A stretch of DNA of 64,000 nucleotides from the NCBI RefSeq assembly GCF_002263215.1, contig NZ_NLFK01000001.1, positions 1-64,000 on the forward strand, read 5' to 3'. The stretch's first letter is position 1, and the number at the start of each line of letters is the position of its first letter. This DNA comes from Actinobacillus seminis. Its GTDB lineage: Bacteria > Pseudomonadota > Gammaproteobacteria > Enterobacterales > Pasteurellaceae. Of this stretch, positions 51,348-59,924 are shown piece after piece. Both the position numbers and the translations under genes were made by a program. The notes beneath the pieces were generated by a model, which did not search any database, was not told the origin of the DNA, and saw only the letters and a program-made list of their open reading frames with translations.

Positions 51348-51491
51348 GTGAACCCTATTGGATTATCTGTAGGTTTAGCGATTTTAGCAATTATAGGCTG
51401 TTTAGCCGCTTATGGGGCTTCAAAACTCGAAGAATCTACTAGAAAACAGCACGATGACTTAAAAGCTAAGAAATTAGGCTCAAGTCATTAA
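51348..51491 (+). CDS. Tiny single-pass membrane protein, second gene of TM pair 3
   Basis: 47 residues from a GTG at 51348 (VNPIGLSVGLAILAIIGCLAAYGASKLEES...). One membrane helix and a charged tail, as in the 18321 and 48226 products. GAGGAG stands upstream. It is the last gene of the operon before a terminator. Confidence 0.65.
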   Translation: MNPIGLSVGLAILAIIGCLAAYGASKLEESTRKQHDDLKAKKLGSSH

Positions 51492-51500
51492 TTTAACTTA

Positions 51501-51533
51501 AATATACGACACTTCGGTGTCGTATATTCTTTT
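51501..51533 (+). terminator. Terminator of the second accessory operon
   Basis: AATATACGACAC (51501-51512) and GTGTCGTATATT (51517-51528) form a perfect 12-bp stem with a TTCG loop, followed by T residues. A decayed leader-like sequence (51536-51580) follows without a gene. Confidence 0.93.
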
Positions 51534-51704
51534 CACCCATGGGGTACATTTACCTTATAGGCATAAGGTATACCAACAATAAAATTATAATTTGGCAGCA
51601 ACCACTTTTTTAGTCAAAGTGCAGAAATAATGGCTAAGAGAATTTACAATGACTTATTTTGCTGTTAATTCAAATTTTTTCCTTAACCAATTAATGAGGT
51701 AAAA

Positions 51705-52172
51705 TCACAACTTCAACATCAATAACATATCATCAATTGGTGAAGGTTGAAAACCATAATTGAGATAGAATTGTTTTGCTTTATCATTTAAAGCGTGTAC
51801 GAGCAAAGCTCTTACTCCAACTTGTTCTGACACAGCTCTTGCTCGTAGTACAACATCTTTAAGTAATGCAGCACCTAATTTTTTTCCTTGATGTTTTATA
51901 TCTATAGCTAATCTTCCTAAAACAACAACAGGAATAGGCTCAGGCATATTACGTCTTAATGCTCCGGATACAAACCGATGCGTCACTGAACCTGCCGCTA
52001 GTGCATAGAAGCCAACAACGACATTTTCATTGCAGATCACAAATGTTCTACTTGCTCGGTTTTGCCGGTTTTTAAGTGCATGACGTTTAAGCCAAATATT
52101 TAATGACTCTTCACCACAATTAAATGCATCTAAATTGTGATGATGTGTTAATAGCTCAGGTGCTGAATACAT
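51705..52172 (-). CDS. GNAT-family acetyltransferase toxin (TacT/AtaT type)
   Basis: 155 residues: NCGEESLNIWLKRHALKNRQNRASRTFVICNENVVVGFYALAAGSV, then PVVVLGRLAIDIKHQGKKLGAALLKD (acetyl-CoA loop). The family acetylates aminoacyl-tRNA and stops translation. It overlaps no gene but lies 1 bp after its antitoxin, and both are on the minus strand. Confidence 0.92.
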   Translation of the reverse strand: MYSAPELLTHHHNLDAFNCGEESLNIWLKRHALKNRQNRASRTFVICNENVVVGFYALAAGSVTHRFVSGALRRNMPEPIPVVVLGRLAIDIKHQGKKLGAALLKDVVLRARAVSEQVGVRALLVHALNDKAKQFYLNYGFQPSPIDDMLLMLKL

Positions 52173-52173
52173 T

Positions 52174-52437
52174 TTATGATTCCCAAGGTGAATGAGTTGC
52201 CATTAATTTTTCCAACCCGGCATTAGGTAAATTAGGCTGTTCAAGTACTTCAATAAAATGATTGAATTTTCCTTCATCAAGCTGAAAAACTGTTCTGTCT
52301 AAAATCACGTTTTGTGCATAAGTGCAAGCAACATCAAGCATAAAATCAGAACGTGTTTTTCCGAGTAATGAAGCGGCATAATCAATTAAGTCACGTTGCT
52401 TTGGCTGGACTCGTAGGTTAATTGCAGCGGTACGCAT
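52174..52437 (-). CDS. DUF1778 ribbon-helix-helix antitoxin
   Basis: 87 residues: AAINLRVQPKQRDLIDYAASLLGKTRSDFMLDVACTYAQNVILDRTVF is the DUF1778 pattern. GGAG stands before the ATG at 52437. It pairs with the GNAT toxin and likely represses the operon. Confidence 0.92.
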   Translation of the reverse strand: MRTAAINLRVQPKQRDLIDYAASLLGKTRSDFMLDVACTYAQNVILDRTVFQLDEGKFNHFIEVLEQPNLPNAGLEKLMATHSPWES

Positions 52438-52554
52438 GAGAATCTCCATAGTTTATTAATACACAATCAATACACAAATTATAATGTATATCTATTGTAT
52501 ATTCAATGGTATGATATGGTTTCACCACTATTGGTGTTCAAAAATTGTTGAAGA

Positions 52555-53070
52555 TTAAGTTTGGGCTTCTATTTTTAAATGAATATTGAGGTTTGCTAAT
52601 GGAAAAAACAGTTTGTGAGCCTCATTAGAGAAAGGAATGAATCCAAATTGTTGATAAAAATCCATCGCACTTTGATCTTTGGCATCAACAATCAATGCAT
52701 AAGCAGCAATATCAGAACGAATAATGCGTTTTAATGCATTACCGAGTAAAGCCTTTCCTAAACCATAGCCTTTTACTTGCTTGTCAACGGCTAAGCGTCC
52801 AAGTAAAACCGCCGGAACACTAGGATAACGGGGTAATTTTTTCTTAAGGTTCTCAGGGAGATCGACAAGAGGAATGCTTGTTGAGGCTAAAGTATAGTAG
52901 CCTAAAATACGTTTATTTTCATCAATGACAGTAAAGCAAGAAGCAATACGCCTTTTGATATCTTGTGAAACCGGTTTTTGTAAATAGAGATTCAAGGGAC
53001 GTGAGCCACAATCAAATTGATCTCGTAGACAGTCTTTATCAAATGCGGTGATCCGGATAGGGGGGAGCAT
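52555..53070 (-). CDS. GNAT-family acetyltransferase toxin, second module
   Basis: 171 residues: FDCGSRPLNLYLQKPVSQDIKRRIASCFTVIDENKRILGYYTLASTS, VPAVLLGRLAVDKQVKGYGLGKALLGNALKR, and AMDFYQQFGFIPF. It has the full TacT-like layout. It overlaps the antitoxin stop by one base. The remnant at 27370 derives from a gene of this same subfamily. Confidence 0.92.
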   Translation of the reverse strand: MLPPIRITAFDKDCLRDQFDCGSRPLNLYLQKPVSQDIKRRIASCFTVIDENKRILGYYTLASTSIPLVDLPENLKKKLPRYPSVPAVLLGRLAVDKQVKGYGLGKALLGNALKRIIRSDIAAYALIVDAKDQSAMDFYQQFGFIPFSNEAHKLFFPLANLNIHLKIEAQT

Positions 53071-53339
53071 TATTCCCCCAATAATGATGTACTTAAATGA
53101 AGTGCTTCTTGCATTTTTTGATTTGGCGAAGGAGGGGAAATCAATGCTTCTGCAAAACACTGCTGATCAGCGATAGAAAGATGAATAAGTTCATTTTTTT
53201 CCACGGTTTTTTTCGCTGCCGACAGTGCCGCACTAATCACAAAATCACTTAAACTGCGTCCTTCAAGGGTTGCGGCACGCTTTAATAAGGATTGTATCTC
53301 AGTATTAATTCTTGCTTCAAATCTCGCTGTTGCTGGCAT
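53070..53339 (-). CDS. DUF1778 ribbon-helix-helix antitoxin, second module
   Basis: 89 residues: ARFEARINTEIQSLLKRAATLEGRSLSDFVISAALSAAKKTVEKNELI is typical DUF1778. It is encoded directly before its GNAT toxin. The two modules in tandem are different in sequence, so they are independent acquisitions rather than a recent duplication. Confidence 0.92.
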   Translation of the reverse strand: MPATARFEARINTEIQSLLKRAATLEGRSLSDFVISAALSAAKKTVEKNELIHLSIADQQCFAEALISPPSPNQKMQEALHLSTSLLGE

Positions 53340-53402
53340 AACATTATCCTCTTTTTAAGGAATTGATTGTACGGTGTTTGTGTGTACTTTTCAATGGGGA
53401 TT

Positions 53403-53609
53403 TTATAAAAATAGGTAACCATATTCAATATGTGGTAAATGATGAATCATACATAAATCACCTATTTTTTGTTGAGAAATCGGAATTAATGCTCCTTTCC
53501 ATACCTCTGTTTGATATGGTTCGGCACTTATTACAATACCTTTTTCATCTACTTTCAGTTTCGTAAAATCTTGCCATTTATCTTCTAGTGTAATTTCATA
53601 GCCTTTCAT
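53403..53609 (-). CDS. Small hypothetical protein
   Basis: 68 residues, beta-rich (MKGYEITLEDKWQDFTKLKVDEKGIVISAEPYQTEVWKG). AAAGGAGTATTT precedes the ATG. It stands between the GNAT module and the Fic gene. The family is not recognised. Confidence 0.5.
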   Translation of the reverse strand: MKGYEITLEDKWQDFTKLKVDEKGIVISAEPYQTEVWKGALIPISQQKIGDLCMIHHLPHIEYGYLFL

Positions 53610-53708
53610 AAATACTCCTTTAAAAAATCATCCCTATAATTGCAAAGATAATAACTCATAGTGTTCTCTCCTGTTCCTTATTTAAGGAAATTTCAGGCTT
53701 TTTTTCGG

Positions 53709-54497
53709 CTATTTCCTTTTTTTCGCAACTTCATAGGCAAGTTTAGGATAGTCCTTTTGCCACTGCGGATAGATTACCTGTAATTCACGTTCTATCGAAC
53801 GTTGTACGGAATCTTTGAGTAACCGGGTAATGGATTGATAATCGCCCTTATCTGCGTTTGCTAGCGCGTTGTAATAGTTTTCCCTATCCGTCGGCTCAAT
53901 AATGGCGATACTGTATCCGGCATTCATCAGTTCAAGATTCATAATTAAACGCCCGGTGCGCCCGTTGCCATCAACGAAAGGATGAATCCCAACAAAATCC
54001 GCATGGAGTTTCGCAATTCGTTCAAGTGCCGGCGTTTGGTTTTCTTTATCCAGGCGATTTTGTTCAATCAATCGTTCCATGGCGTTTTGTAACAAATAAG
54101 GCTGTGGGGGAATATGCTCCGCACCTTGAATCGTTACCGGTACACTGCGGTATTTGCCGGCATAAATTTCTTTCTCTGTGCCTTTCAGTAACAACGCATT
54201 AAATTCTTTAATATGGCGTTCGGATAGTGATTCTTTCTCTTTCACTATATCCAATAGGTAATTAATGGCTTCTCTGTGGTTGATTACATCCAGGTGATCT
54301 TTAAACGGTTTCCCCTTGGCCGTAATCCCATTTTCCAGTAATACCCGGGTTTCAATTAAAGTGAGCTGGTTGCCTTCAATCGCATTAGACGCTTGGTTAT
54401 AACGCAACATAAAATCATCTTGTAAGGATTTTGCTGTAACAGGATCAAGTGGGCGCTTTGAATCCAATATTTTTTTCAACTCATCTACTGTAGTCAT
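53709..54497 (-). CDS. Fic-domain protein (AMP transferase)
   Basis: 262 residues. The catalytic motif HPFVDGNGRTGR (about residues 173-184) is intact. An upstream helix, DDFMLRYNQASNAIEGNQLTL, has the S-x-A-I-E-G-N form of an inhibitory motif, as in class II Fic proteins, so it may be self-inhibited. Fic proteins AMPylate targets such as gyrase or act as toxins. GGAG precedes the start. Confidence 0.93.
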   Translation of the reverse strand: MTTVDELKKILDSKRPLDPVTAKSLQDDFMLRYNQASNAIEGNQLTLIETRVLLENGITAKGKPFKDHLDVINHREAINYLLDIVKEKESLSERHIKEFNALLLKGTEKEIYAGKYRSVPVTIQGAEHIPPQPYLLQNAMERLIEQNRLDKENQTPALERIAKLHADFVGIHPFVDGNGRTGRLIMNLELMNAGYSIAIIEPTDRENYYNALANADKGDYQSITRLLKDSVQRSIERELQVIYPQWQKDYPKLAYEVAKKRK

Positions 54498-54593
54498 TTA
54501 TACTCCTTGCATAAAAACATATTTATTCATAAATGCTTTTATGTAAAATTTTATTGTGTATATGTTAAAAATATTTTCTGTACTTAAATATTT

Positions 54594-54833
54594 TTATAGC
54601 ATACCTTTATCTTGTAAATCTTGAGTAAGTAAATTATTAAAATACTCTTTAAGTTTAATATCATTGAGTAAAGCATACTTTTTAGCAGCTTTGTAAACAT
54701 TCACGGGAATCATGATAGTTGTTCTTTGTTCTACTATGCTTACTTCTTCCTTTAACTGTGGCATAGCCGTTTTTTCAATGCTACCCATAGAAAGCCCGGA
54801 TTTACTTAGTGTGCCTTTTGTTAATTTACTCAT
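54594..54833 (-). CDS. Putative DNA-binding partner of the ParA remnant
   Basis: 79 residues: a basic N-terminus, then TTIMIPVNVYKAAKKYALLNDIKLKEYFNNLL, which looks like a ribbon-helix-helix domain. Its ATG (AGGAGTTCAAT upstream) overlaps the end of the parA-like gene, so it was the partition partner (ParB/ParG type). Confidence 0.7.
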   Translation of the reverse strand: MSKLTKGTLSKSGLSMGSIEKTAMPQLKEEVSIVEQRTTIMIPVNVYKAAKKYALLNDIKLKEYFNNLLTQDLQDKGML

Positions 54834-55471
54834 ATTGAACTCCTAGTGCAGTTAAAATTTCATTTGTGATTTGATTAATCTCTGCTTTCGCTTCTTTAGA
54901 CTGACTTTCAAAAACCGTATTACCGGAACTTAAGACTTCTGCATAGCTGACGCGTACCGCCGTACTACCCTTTAATAACGGTATTTCAAAGTTTTCGTTG
55001 ATAAATTCAATAACTTCTTTAGCTAAATTTGTCTGCTTGCTTATTCGTTTGACTGATGACTAACCCGGCTTTGAGCTTATCATCAATTTGCATACGTGCT
55101 TGCACTAGCTCTATCGAATCTTTGCATGCCCAAATATCAAATTGTGATGGTTTCAGTGGGATCAGAATGTAATCGGCAAGTTTAATCGAATCGGTCATGG
55201 CTTTTTCAATACGTGGCGCACCATCAATGATTAAAAAATCCGCTTGGCGACCAAGCGCACGGATTTCTTTTTCGGAGAGCCCTTTATCACAAGCAAACAC
55301 CGGGAAAAAATCATCACCGGTAAGCGCATTCTATTCACGCGCGGATGCTTGCGGATCGGTATCAATCAATGCAACATCAAAGCCTTTAAGTTGCAGACAA
55401 CGAGCAATATTGATTGATAAAGTGCTTTTACCGCTTCCCCCTTTCTGACTTAGTACAGATATAACTTTCAT
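54826..55471 (-). pseudogene. ParA-like partition ATPase with nonsense and frameshift mutations
   Basis: From the ATG at 55471: MKVISVLSQKGGSGKSTLSINIA (Walker A) and ALIDTDPQASARE. An in-frame TAG then stands where a Trp codon is expected (W-N-A-L-T-G). The frame reopens (ADFLIIDGAPRIEKAMTDSIKLADYILIPLKPSQFD) and shifts by +1 near LVIS, ending TNLAKEVIEFINENFE... at 54826. It is a dead plasmid-type partition gene, distinct from the ICE ParA at 2230. Confidence 0.88.
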
Positions 55472-55599
55472 TTGTCACCTCATAAAAACATATTTACATT
55501 TTTATGCTTATAGTAACACAATAAAAACATAAAACAATAAATATGCTTTTATTTTTTTCAATAAAAGCATAAATAAATATTTATGCTTTTATGTTAAAT

Positions 55600-55925
55600 T
55601 TATTTCAAATTATTTAAATCACAAGTACTACGTCTAAAAAGATGTTTTTTAGTCTCGCATTTTACCGATAGGGCATTATTGATTGAGCTATCATTTGAAT
55701 CAGGACAAAGTTTTAAGAAATTTTTCCGTTTCTTTAATGTGTCTTTCCATTTTTTAGCTTTGATAGAATAAAACTTTTTAAGTGGAGGATGACATTCTGG
55801 TGTTTTCGCCGCATCCTTTGGTGAGGATAAGCAGAGTAGAACTTCACAGGCGGTTTTAGTATCACCAGTTAATTCATCTACAGCATAACTTATCTGACTT
55901 ATACTGCATAATGCAAGACAAATAT
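55600..55925 (-). pseudogene. TrbM/KikA-like conjugation protein, 5' end lost
   Basis: ICLALCSISQISYAVDELTGDTKTACEVLLCLSS, then ECHPPLKKFYSIKAKKWKDTLKKRKNFLKLCPDS: the Cys pattern and KKWKDTLKKRRNFL-like text are typical of TrbM proteins. The frame continues upstream to a GTG at 55974, but that part is antisense to another truncated reading frame and has no ribosome-binding site. The true start was probably lost at a joint near 55925. Confidence 0.7.
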
Positions 55926-55926
55926 T

Positions 55927-56169
55927 AGATGGGGTTCGTCTATCTAAATTACATATCGTTTTTAATGAAGACACCGGCTATGTCTATATAATTCAAGAGT
56001 TTGATAAAGAGAACTTGTGTTATGTTTATTTATCTTCCAGTTTTTATTTAAAAGGAGAGTATGGTTCTAGCGGATTGGATAATGCGGCTAGGTTTGTTTT
56101 ATTTTTGTTAGCATTAGATAAAATAGAGTCAAATGTTATCATTAAGGGGTATACGATAAAAAATAACGT
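55927..56169 (+). pseudogene. Fragment of an unidentified gene before the 45-bp repeat
   Basis: An open frame without start reads LSKLHIVFNEDTGYVYIIQEF, then SSSFYLKGEYGSSGLDNAARFVLFLLALDKIESNVIIKG, and runs into the 45-bp direct repeat at 56170. It looks like a piece of a real protein cut at both sides. Not recognised. Confidence 0.45.
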
Positions 56170-56214
56170 GCCAGCTAATCAACGATTGCTATCTTCTCAG
56201 TCCCTAAGTCTTCC
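56170..56214 (+). repeat. 45-bp direct repeat, left copy
   Basis: It is identical to 58275-58319. The two copies enclose the AbiE pair and some gene fragments. Confidence 0.92.
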
Positions 56215-56331
56215 CAAGTTGCAGTAGAGCTTGCGAATAAGCTAAAAGGTCAAATGTCTTTGATTTCGTTTTTTTTACATGCTAAAATGTCAGAAATTAT
56301 ATTTGTTTTTATGACTAAAGGACTAAATAAT

Positions 56332-56928
56332 ATGACTACCACTCAACAAATTAAGAAAAAAATTAATCATTTTAAGCAAGGAGAAATTTTTTCATCTAGA
56401 GACTTTCTAGAGTTTGGAAATAGAAGCGTAATAGATAAAACACTTTCTCGAATGGTTCAAAAAGGTGAAATTGAACGAGCTGCTAGAGGACTTTTTTTCC
56501 GCCCTATAAAAAACAGATTTGTCGGTAATGTTCCAATTAATATTGAAGCAGTAATAGAAGTTATTTCTCAACAAAATAGTGAAACGATACAAGTTCATGG
56601 TGCAGAAGCTGCAAGACAGTTTAACCTTAGTACACAAATGCCAACAAAAACTATTTTTTATACTAATGGTGCAACCCGAAAAATTAAGGTTGGTAATAAA
56701 GAAGTGCAGATGATACATACCTCCAATCAAAGAAAACTTCAATATGCCGGAACCAAAATAGGATTGGCAATATCCGCATTATGGTATCTTGGACGTAATC
56801 TAGTTACTCCTTCAGTGATTTCTACGTTAAAATCGTATCTTAGTACTGAAGAGTTTACTACGTTAAGAAATGCGAATTTAACAAATTGGATGTACAATGT
56901 TATTAGTGAAACAGAATTACAAGTATAG
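56332..56928 (+). CDS. AbiEi-like (DUF6088-type) antitoxin/regulator
   Basis: 198 residues: TTQQIKKKINHFKQGEIFSSRDFLEFGNRSVIDKTLSRMVQKGEIERAARGLFFRP is the N-terminal winged helix of AbiEi/DUF6088 proteins, followed by a domain with IQVHGAEAARQFNLSTQMPTKTIFYTNG. In type IV systems this protein represses the operon and counteracts the nucleotidyltransferase toxin. I start at 56332; upstream ATGs are less likely. Confidence 0.87.
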   Translation: MTTTQQIKKKINHFKQGEIFSSRDFLEFGNRSVIDKTLSRMVQKGEIERAARGLFFRPIKNRFVGNVPINIEAVIEVISQQNSETIQVHGAEAARQFNLSTQMPTKTIFYTNGATRKIKVGNKEVQMIHTSNQRKLQYAGTKIGLAISALWYLGRNLVTPSVISTLKSYLSTEEFTTLRNANLTNWMYNVISETELQV

Positions 56929-56934
56929 ATAATT

Positions 56935-57948
56935 ATGGGAAAAGAATCATATTTTGATATATCAACTAATGAACAGAGAGAAATTCTCCAATACTATAGT
57001 GATAAATTATCTATGCGTGATATTGTCCTTGAAAAGGATATTTGGTTATGTTGGGTTTTAGATATTATTTTCAATATTCCAAATAGACACCCTATGGCTT
57101 TCAAAGGAGACACTTCATTATCTAAAGTATTTGGAGCAATTAATCGATTTTCAGAAGATGTTGATATTACTCTAGATTATCGTTTTTTTGATATTCCCGG
57201 TTCATTCTCTCCTAACATGAGCAAAACTAAGGCTAAATTATTTAGTGAAAAACTTAAAGAGGCTGTTAAAGAATATCGAAATGGCGTGGTTGTTCCGGCG
57301 TTAAAATCTGCTCTAAAAGAATTACCACAGGCTTGTTATTTAAATACTGATGATTCAGGTGAGAAAATTTGGATAGGTTATCCTTCTGTATTGTCAACAA
57401 GCCAGTCTAACCAATATGTGAAGGAAGATGTTTTGATTGAGTTAGGCGGACGTAATGTCATCAATCCCAATGAGACCCATGTCGTTAGACCTTATATTGC
57501 GACAGAAAATCAACTTGTTCATTTTCCAAAACCCAATGTTGTCGTTTTATCTCCACAGAGAACTTTTTGGGAAAAGGCCACACTAATTCATGTAGAATGT
57601 CGCCGAGGAATAAGACAAAATGCGGAACGTTTATCAAGACATTGGTACGATTTAGTCAAATTATATGAACAAGATATAGGTAAGTTAGCTATTGATAATT
57701 ATGATTTACTAAAAGATGTTGTAGACCACAAGTCTATTTTTTTCAATTCTAGTTATGCGAATTACGATGATTGCTTAAATAATAAGTTTATATTAATCCC
57801 AAATGAAAATAATCTATTAGAGTTACAAAAAGATTATAATGAAATGCATAATGCGGGAATGATCTATGATAGTAATACATTCACTTTTGAATACGTCATT
57901 GATAGAATGAAAGAGATTGAAATGAAAATAAACTCATATAAAAATTAA
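56935..57948 (+). CDS. AbiEii/AbiGii-family nucleotidyltransferase toxin
   Basis: 337 residues: VLEKDIWLCWVLDIIF, then AFKGDTSLSKVFGAINRFSEDVDITLDY, the nucleotidyltransferase motif with G-x-(S/T)-L-S-K and D-x-D. PQRTFWEKATLIHVECRRG and RHWYDLVKLY complete the AbiEii pattern. Members add nucleotides to tRNA or otherwise block growth during phage infection. It lies 6 bp after the antitoxin. Confidence 0.92.
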   Translation: MGKESYFDISTNEQREILQYYSDKLSMRDIVLEKDIWLCWVLDIIFNIPNRHPMAFKGDTSLSKVFGAINRFSEDVDITLDYRFFDIPGSFSPNMSKTKAKLFSEKLKEAVKEYRNGVVVPALKSALKELPQACYLNTDDSGEKIWIGYPSVLSTSQSNQYVKEDVLIELGGRNVINPNETHVVRPYIATENQLVHFPKPNVVVLSPQRTFWEKATLIHVECRRGIRQNAERLSRHWYDLVKLYEQDIGKLAIDNYDLLKDVVDHKSIFFNSSYANYDDCLNNKFILIPNENNLLELQKDYNEMHNAGMIYDSNTFTFEYVIDRMKEIEMKINSYKN

Positions 57949-58257
57949 TTCAATAAATTTTTGTCTTTTGACAAGGTAAATGCCTTTCGGTCGTAAAATA
58001 AGGATAGGATTCGAAGAAGCAAACTAAGGTCAACTTATAATAAGTAATATTTCAAGCATTCATTAAAAACAACATTCTTACCATACATTACATATTTTTG
58101 AAAAGCTGTTACAGGCGTATGAGAAAAATTTGAAGACGGCCGGATCTGTAATTATTGGCAAGTTTTAGCAGAAGATGAATGGGAAGAGATGATTATAGAA
58201 AAAGATAACATTGAAGCAGAAGAATAAAAATAAACCCCAATCGCTTAAATTGGGGTT
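57949..58257. other. Gene fragments and a terminator
   Basis: 58053-58109 is a 57-bp copy (three mismatches) of 59655-59711, part of the ATPase gene. 58131-58228 is the plus-strand tail of an unknown gene (EDGRICNYWQVLAEDEWEEMI... then stop). AACCCCAAT/ATTGGGGTT (58233-58241/58249-58257) is a terminator-like hairpin. There is no intact gene. Confidence 0.65.
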
Positions 58258-58274
58258 ATCGCTTTCGCAAAGGG

Positions 58275-58319
58275 GCCAGCTAATCAACGATTGCTATCTT
58301 CTCAGTCCCTAAGTCTTCC
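58275..58319 (+). repeat. 45-bp direct repeat, right copy
   Basis: Identical to 56170-56214. Confidence 0.92.
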
Positions 58320-58329
58320 TATATACTAA

Positions 58330-58759
58330 TCAGTGTTGGATCTTCTGATATAGTCTATCCCAGCTTTGCATATCTTTATCACTTGAAATAAATTTTAGAT
58401 TATGAATTTTAGCCGTTGAAAAAATGGATTATATCAAAATTGTGTTTATCAATTTTCTTAGTCTCTTGACCATGTTGATTACGTTCATATTTTTCAAATC
58501 GAAACAGTTCACTTGCTAAATTCGTAATTTTATGATCAATATTAAGTGATGAAAATGAAGCAATGATTGTTTTTACCTTTTGATAAGTTTCTTTATCTTC
58601 CCAAGAAAGACCACGTAATACTTCATAGCTAATTAAGGGAGTAATGAAAACGACGGCATTTTCATCTTCCATTAGCATTCTTAATTTTCTAGCTTACTCA
58701 CTGCCTTTATCATTTAAGGCATCAATAAGAATATTTGCATCGAGTAAAACGCCACTCAT
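58330..58759 (-). pseudogene. PIN-domain nuclease partner of the ATPase, inactivated
   Basis: From the ATG at 58759: MSGVLLDANILIDALNDKGSE, then an in-frame TAA. The frame continues ARKLRMLMEDENAVVFITPLISYEVLRGL through DKHNFDIIHFF, then shifts by one base and ends KFISSDKDMQSWDRLYQ at 58330. PIN acidic residues (LDAN, E in SYEVL, D in HNFD) are visible. The ATG lies 2 bp inside the end region of the ATPase gene, so the two were one operon. Confidence 0.8.
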
Positions 58760-58760
58760 T

Positions 58761-59870
58761 TTATGCTCCTAATAAATCTAAGATTGCTTTTTTAGCACGT
58801 TCTTGATGTTTAGCTGTTGTTGAACTAATTTTGATTTGATTCAGATCGATATCAAAAGCCTCTTGTAGGAGATCAATTAGAGCAAAATTACTTGCATTAG
58901 GAATATCTTCATTAATAATCTTACTACCTTCATGCACTAGGCGAGACGCAGAACCGGTATATAGCTGAGAGAGAATTAAAGAAGAATGTGTTGTTATGAT
59001 AAAACGAGTGTAAGGAAATACTTCAGATAGAATAGGCAAAATTTTCGTTTGCCATTCTAAATGTAGGTGACTCTCTATTTCATCAATTAATACATATCCT
59101 TCGACATTTTCTATCTGTCGGCTATTTGTGAAAAATGAATAACCTGCAATAATAGATTGGATTATTTTTATCAGTGATGCAAAGCCACTACTGAGAGCAC
59201 TTAGTTTTGTTTTTTTTCCATCAACTAGAATGGAGACTTGATTATCTCCTGATATTTTTAACGTTGATTTATCACAACTAATTCGCTCATCAATTTTATT
59301 TAAAATCTTCAATAACGATATTAATTCTAACTCTCTATTATCTTCTTCATCTTGATAACTTGTTGACGAATTTGCACGTTGAATAATCCATTCTTCAATA
59401 GGCATATCCATATTGAGAGATGAAAAATCATTTTCCATAGAACGAATAATATGTCTGAAATAGTTATATGCACGTGTATCAGCATTTCCTAAAGGTGAAA
59501 TACTATTACTGTTTTCACTCTTTATTTTTCCTCGATTTTGTGCAGCAATAAATATAACAGGATAGGAGTGGGAGAGTTTATTGTTAGTGAAAAATTGATT
59601 AATACAAGTATAACTTTCAGTATTATCTATACGAATCACCTGCTCATTAGCAATCAAGCATTCATTAAAAACAACATCCTTACCATACATTGCATATTTT
59701 TGAAAGGCTGTGTTTGTAAAGATTAATAATGTATAGAGTGCTTCAAGTGCTTTTGTCTTCCCGATACCGTTTGTACCTATCAATACGTTAATTGGATTGT
59801 CTGATAATGTTAATTCAAGTTCGTTTATACCCTTAACACCTTTGAAGTTGATATTCTTTAAGGAAAGCAT
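58761..59870 (-). CDS. AAA-family (RecF/OLD-like) ATPase
   Basis: 369 residues: INELELTLSDNPINVLIGTNGIGKTKALEAL (Walker A G-T-N-G-I-G-K-T), LSALSSGFASLIKI (ABC-type signature) and VEGYVLIDEIESHLHLEWQTKILPILSEVFPYTRFIITTHS (Walker B and H-loop). It resembles the ATPase part of AAA15/21 proteins used in defence systems (OLD, PARIS, Septu-like). The partner nuclease encoded just behind is a PIN protein, now broken. Confidence 0.85.
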   Translation of the reverse strand: MLSLKNINFKGVKGINELELTLSDNPINVLIGTNGIGKTKALEALYTLLIFTNTAFQKYAMYGKDVVFNECLIANEQVIRIDNTESYTCINQFFTNNKLSHSYPVIFIAAQNRGKIKSENSNSISPLGNADTRAYNYFRHIIRSMENDFSSLNMDMPIEEWIIQRANSSTSYQDEEDNRELELISLLKILNKIDERISCDKSTLKISGDNQVSILVDGKKTKLSALSSGFASLIKIIQSIIAGYSFFTNSRQIENVEGYVLIDEIESHLHLEWQTKILPILSEVFPYTRFIITTHSSLILSQLYTGSASRLVHEGSKIINEDIPNASNFALIDLLQEAFDIDLNQIKISSTTAKHQERAKKAILDLLGA

Positions 59871-59924
59871 TATTTATCCTATCTTAAATCTGTTAGTGAT
59901 ATGCTTATACTACGCCATTTAAAA

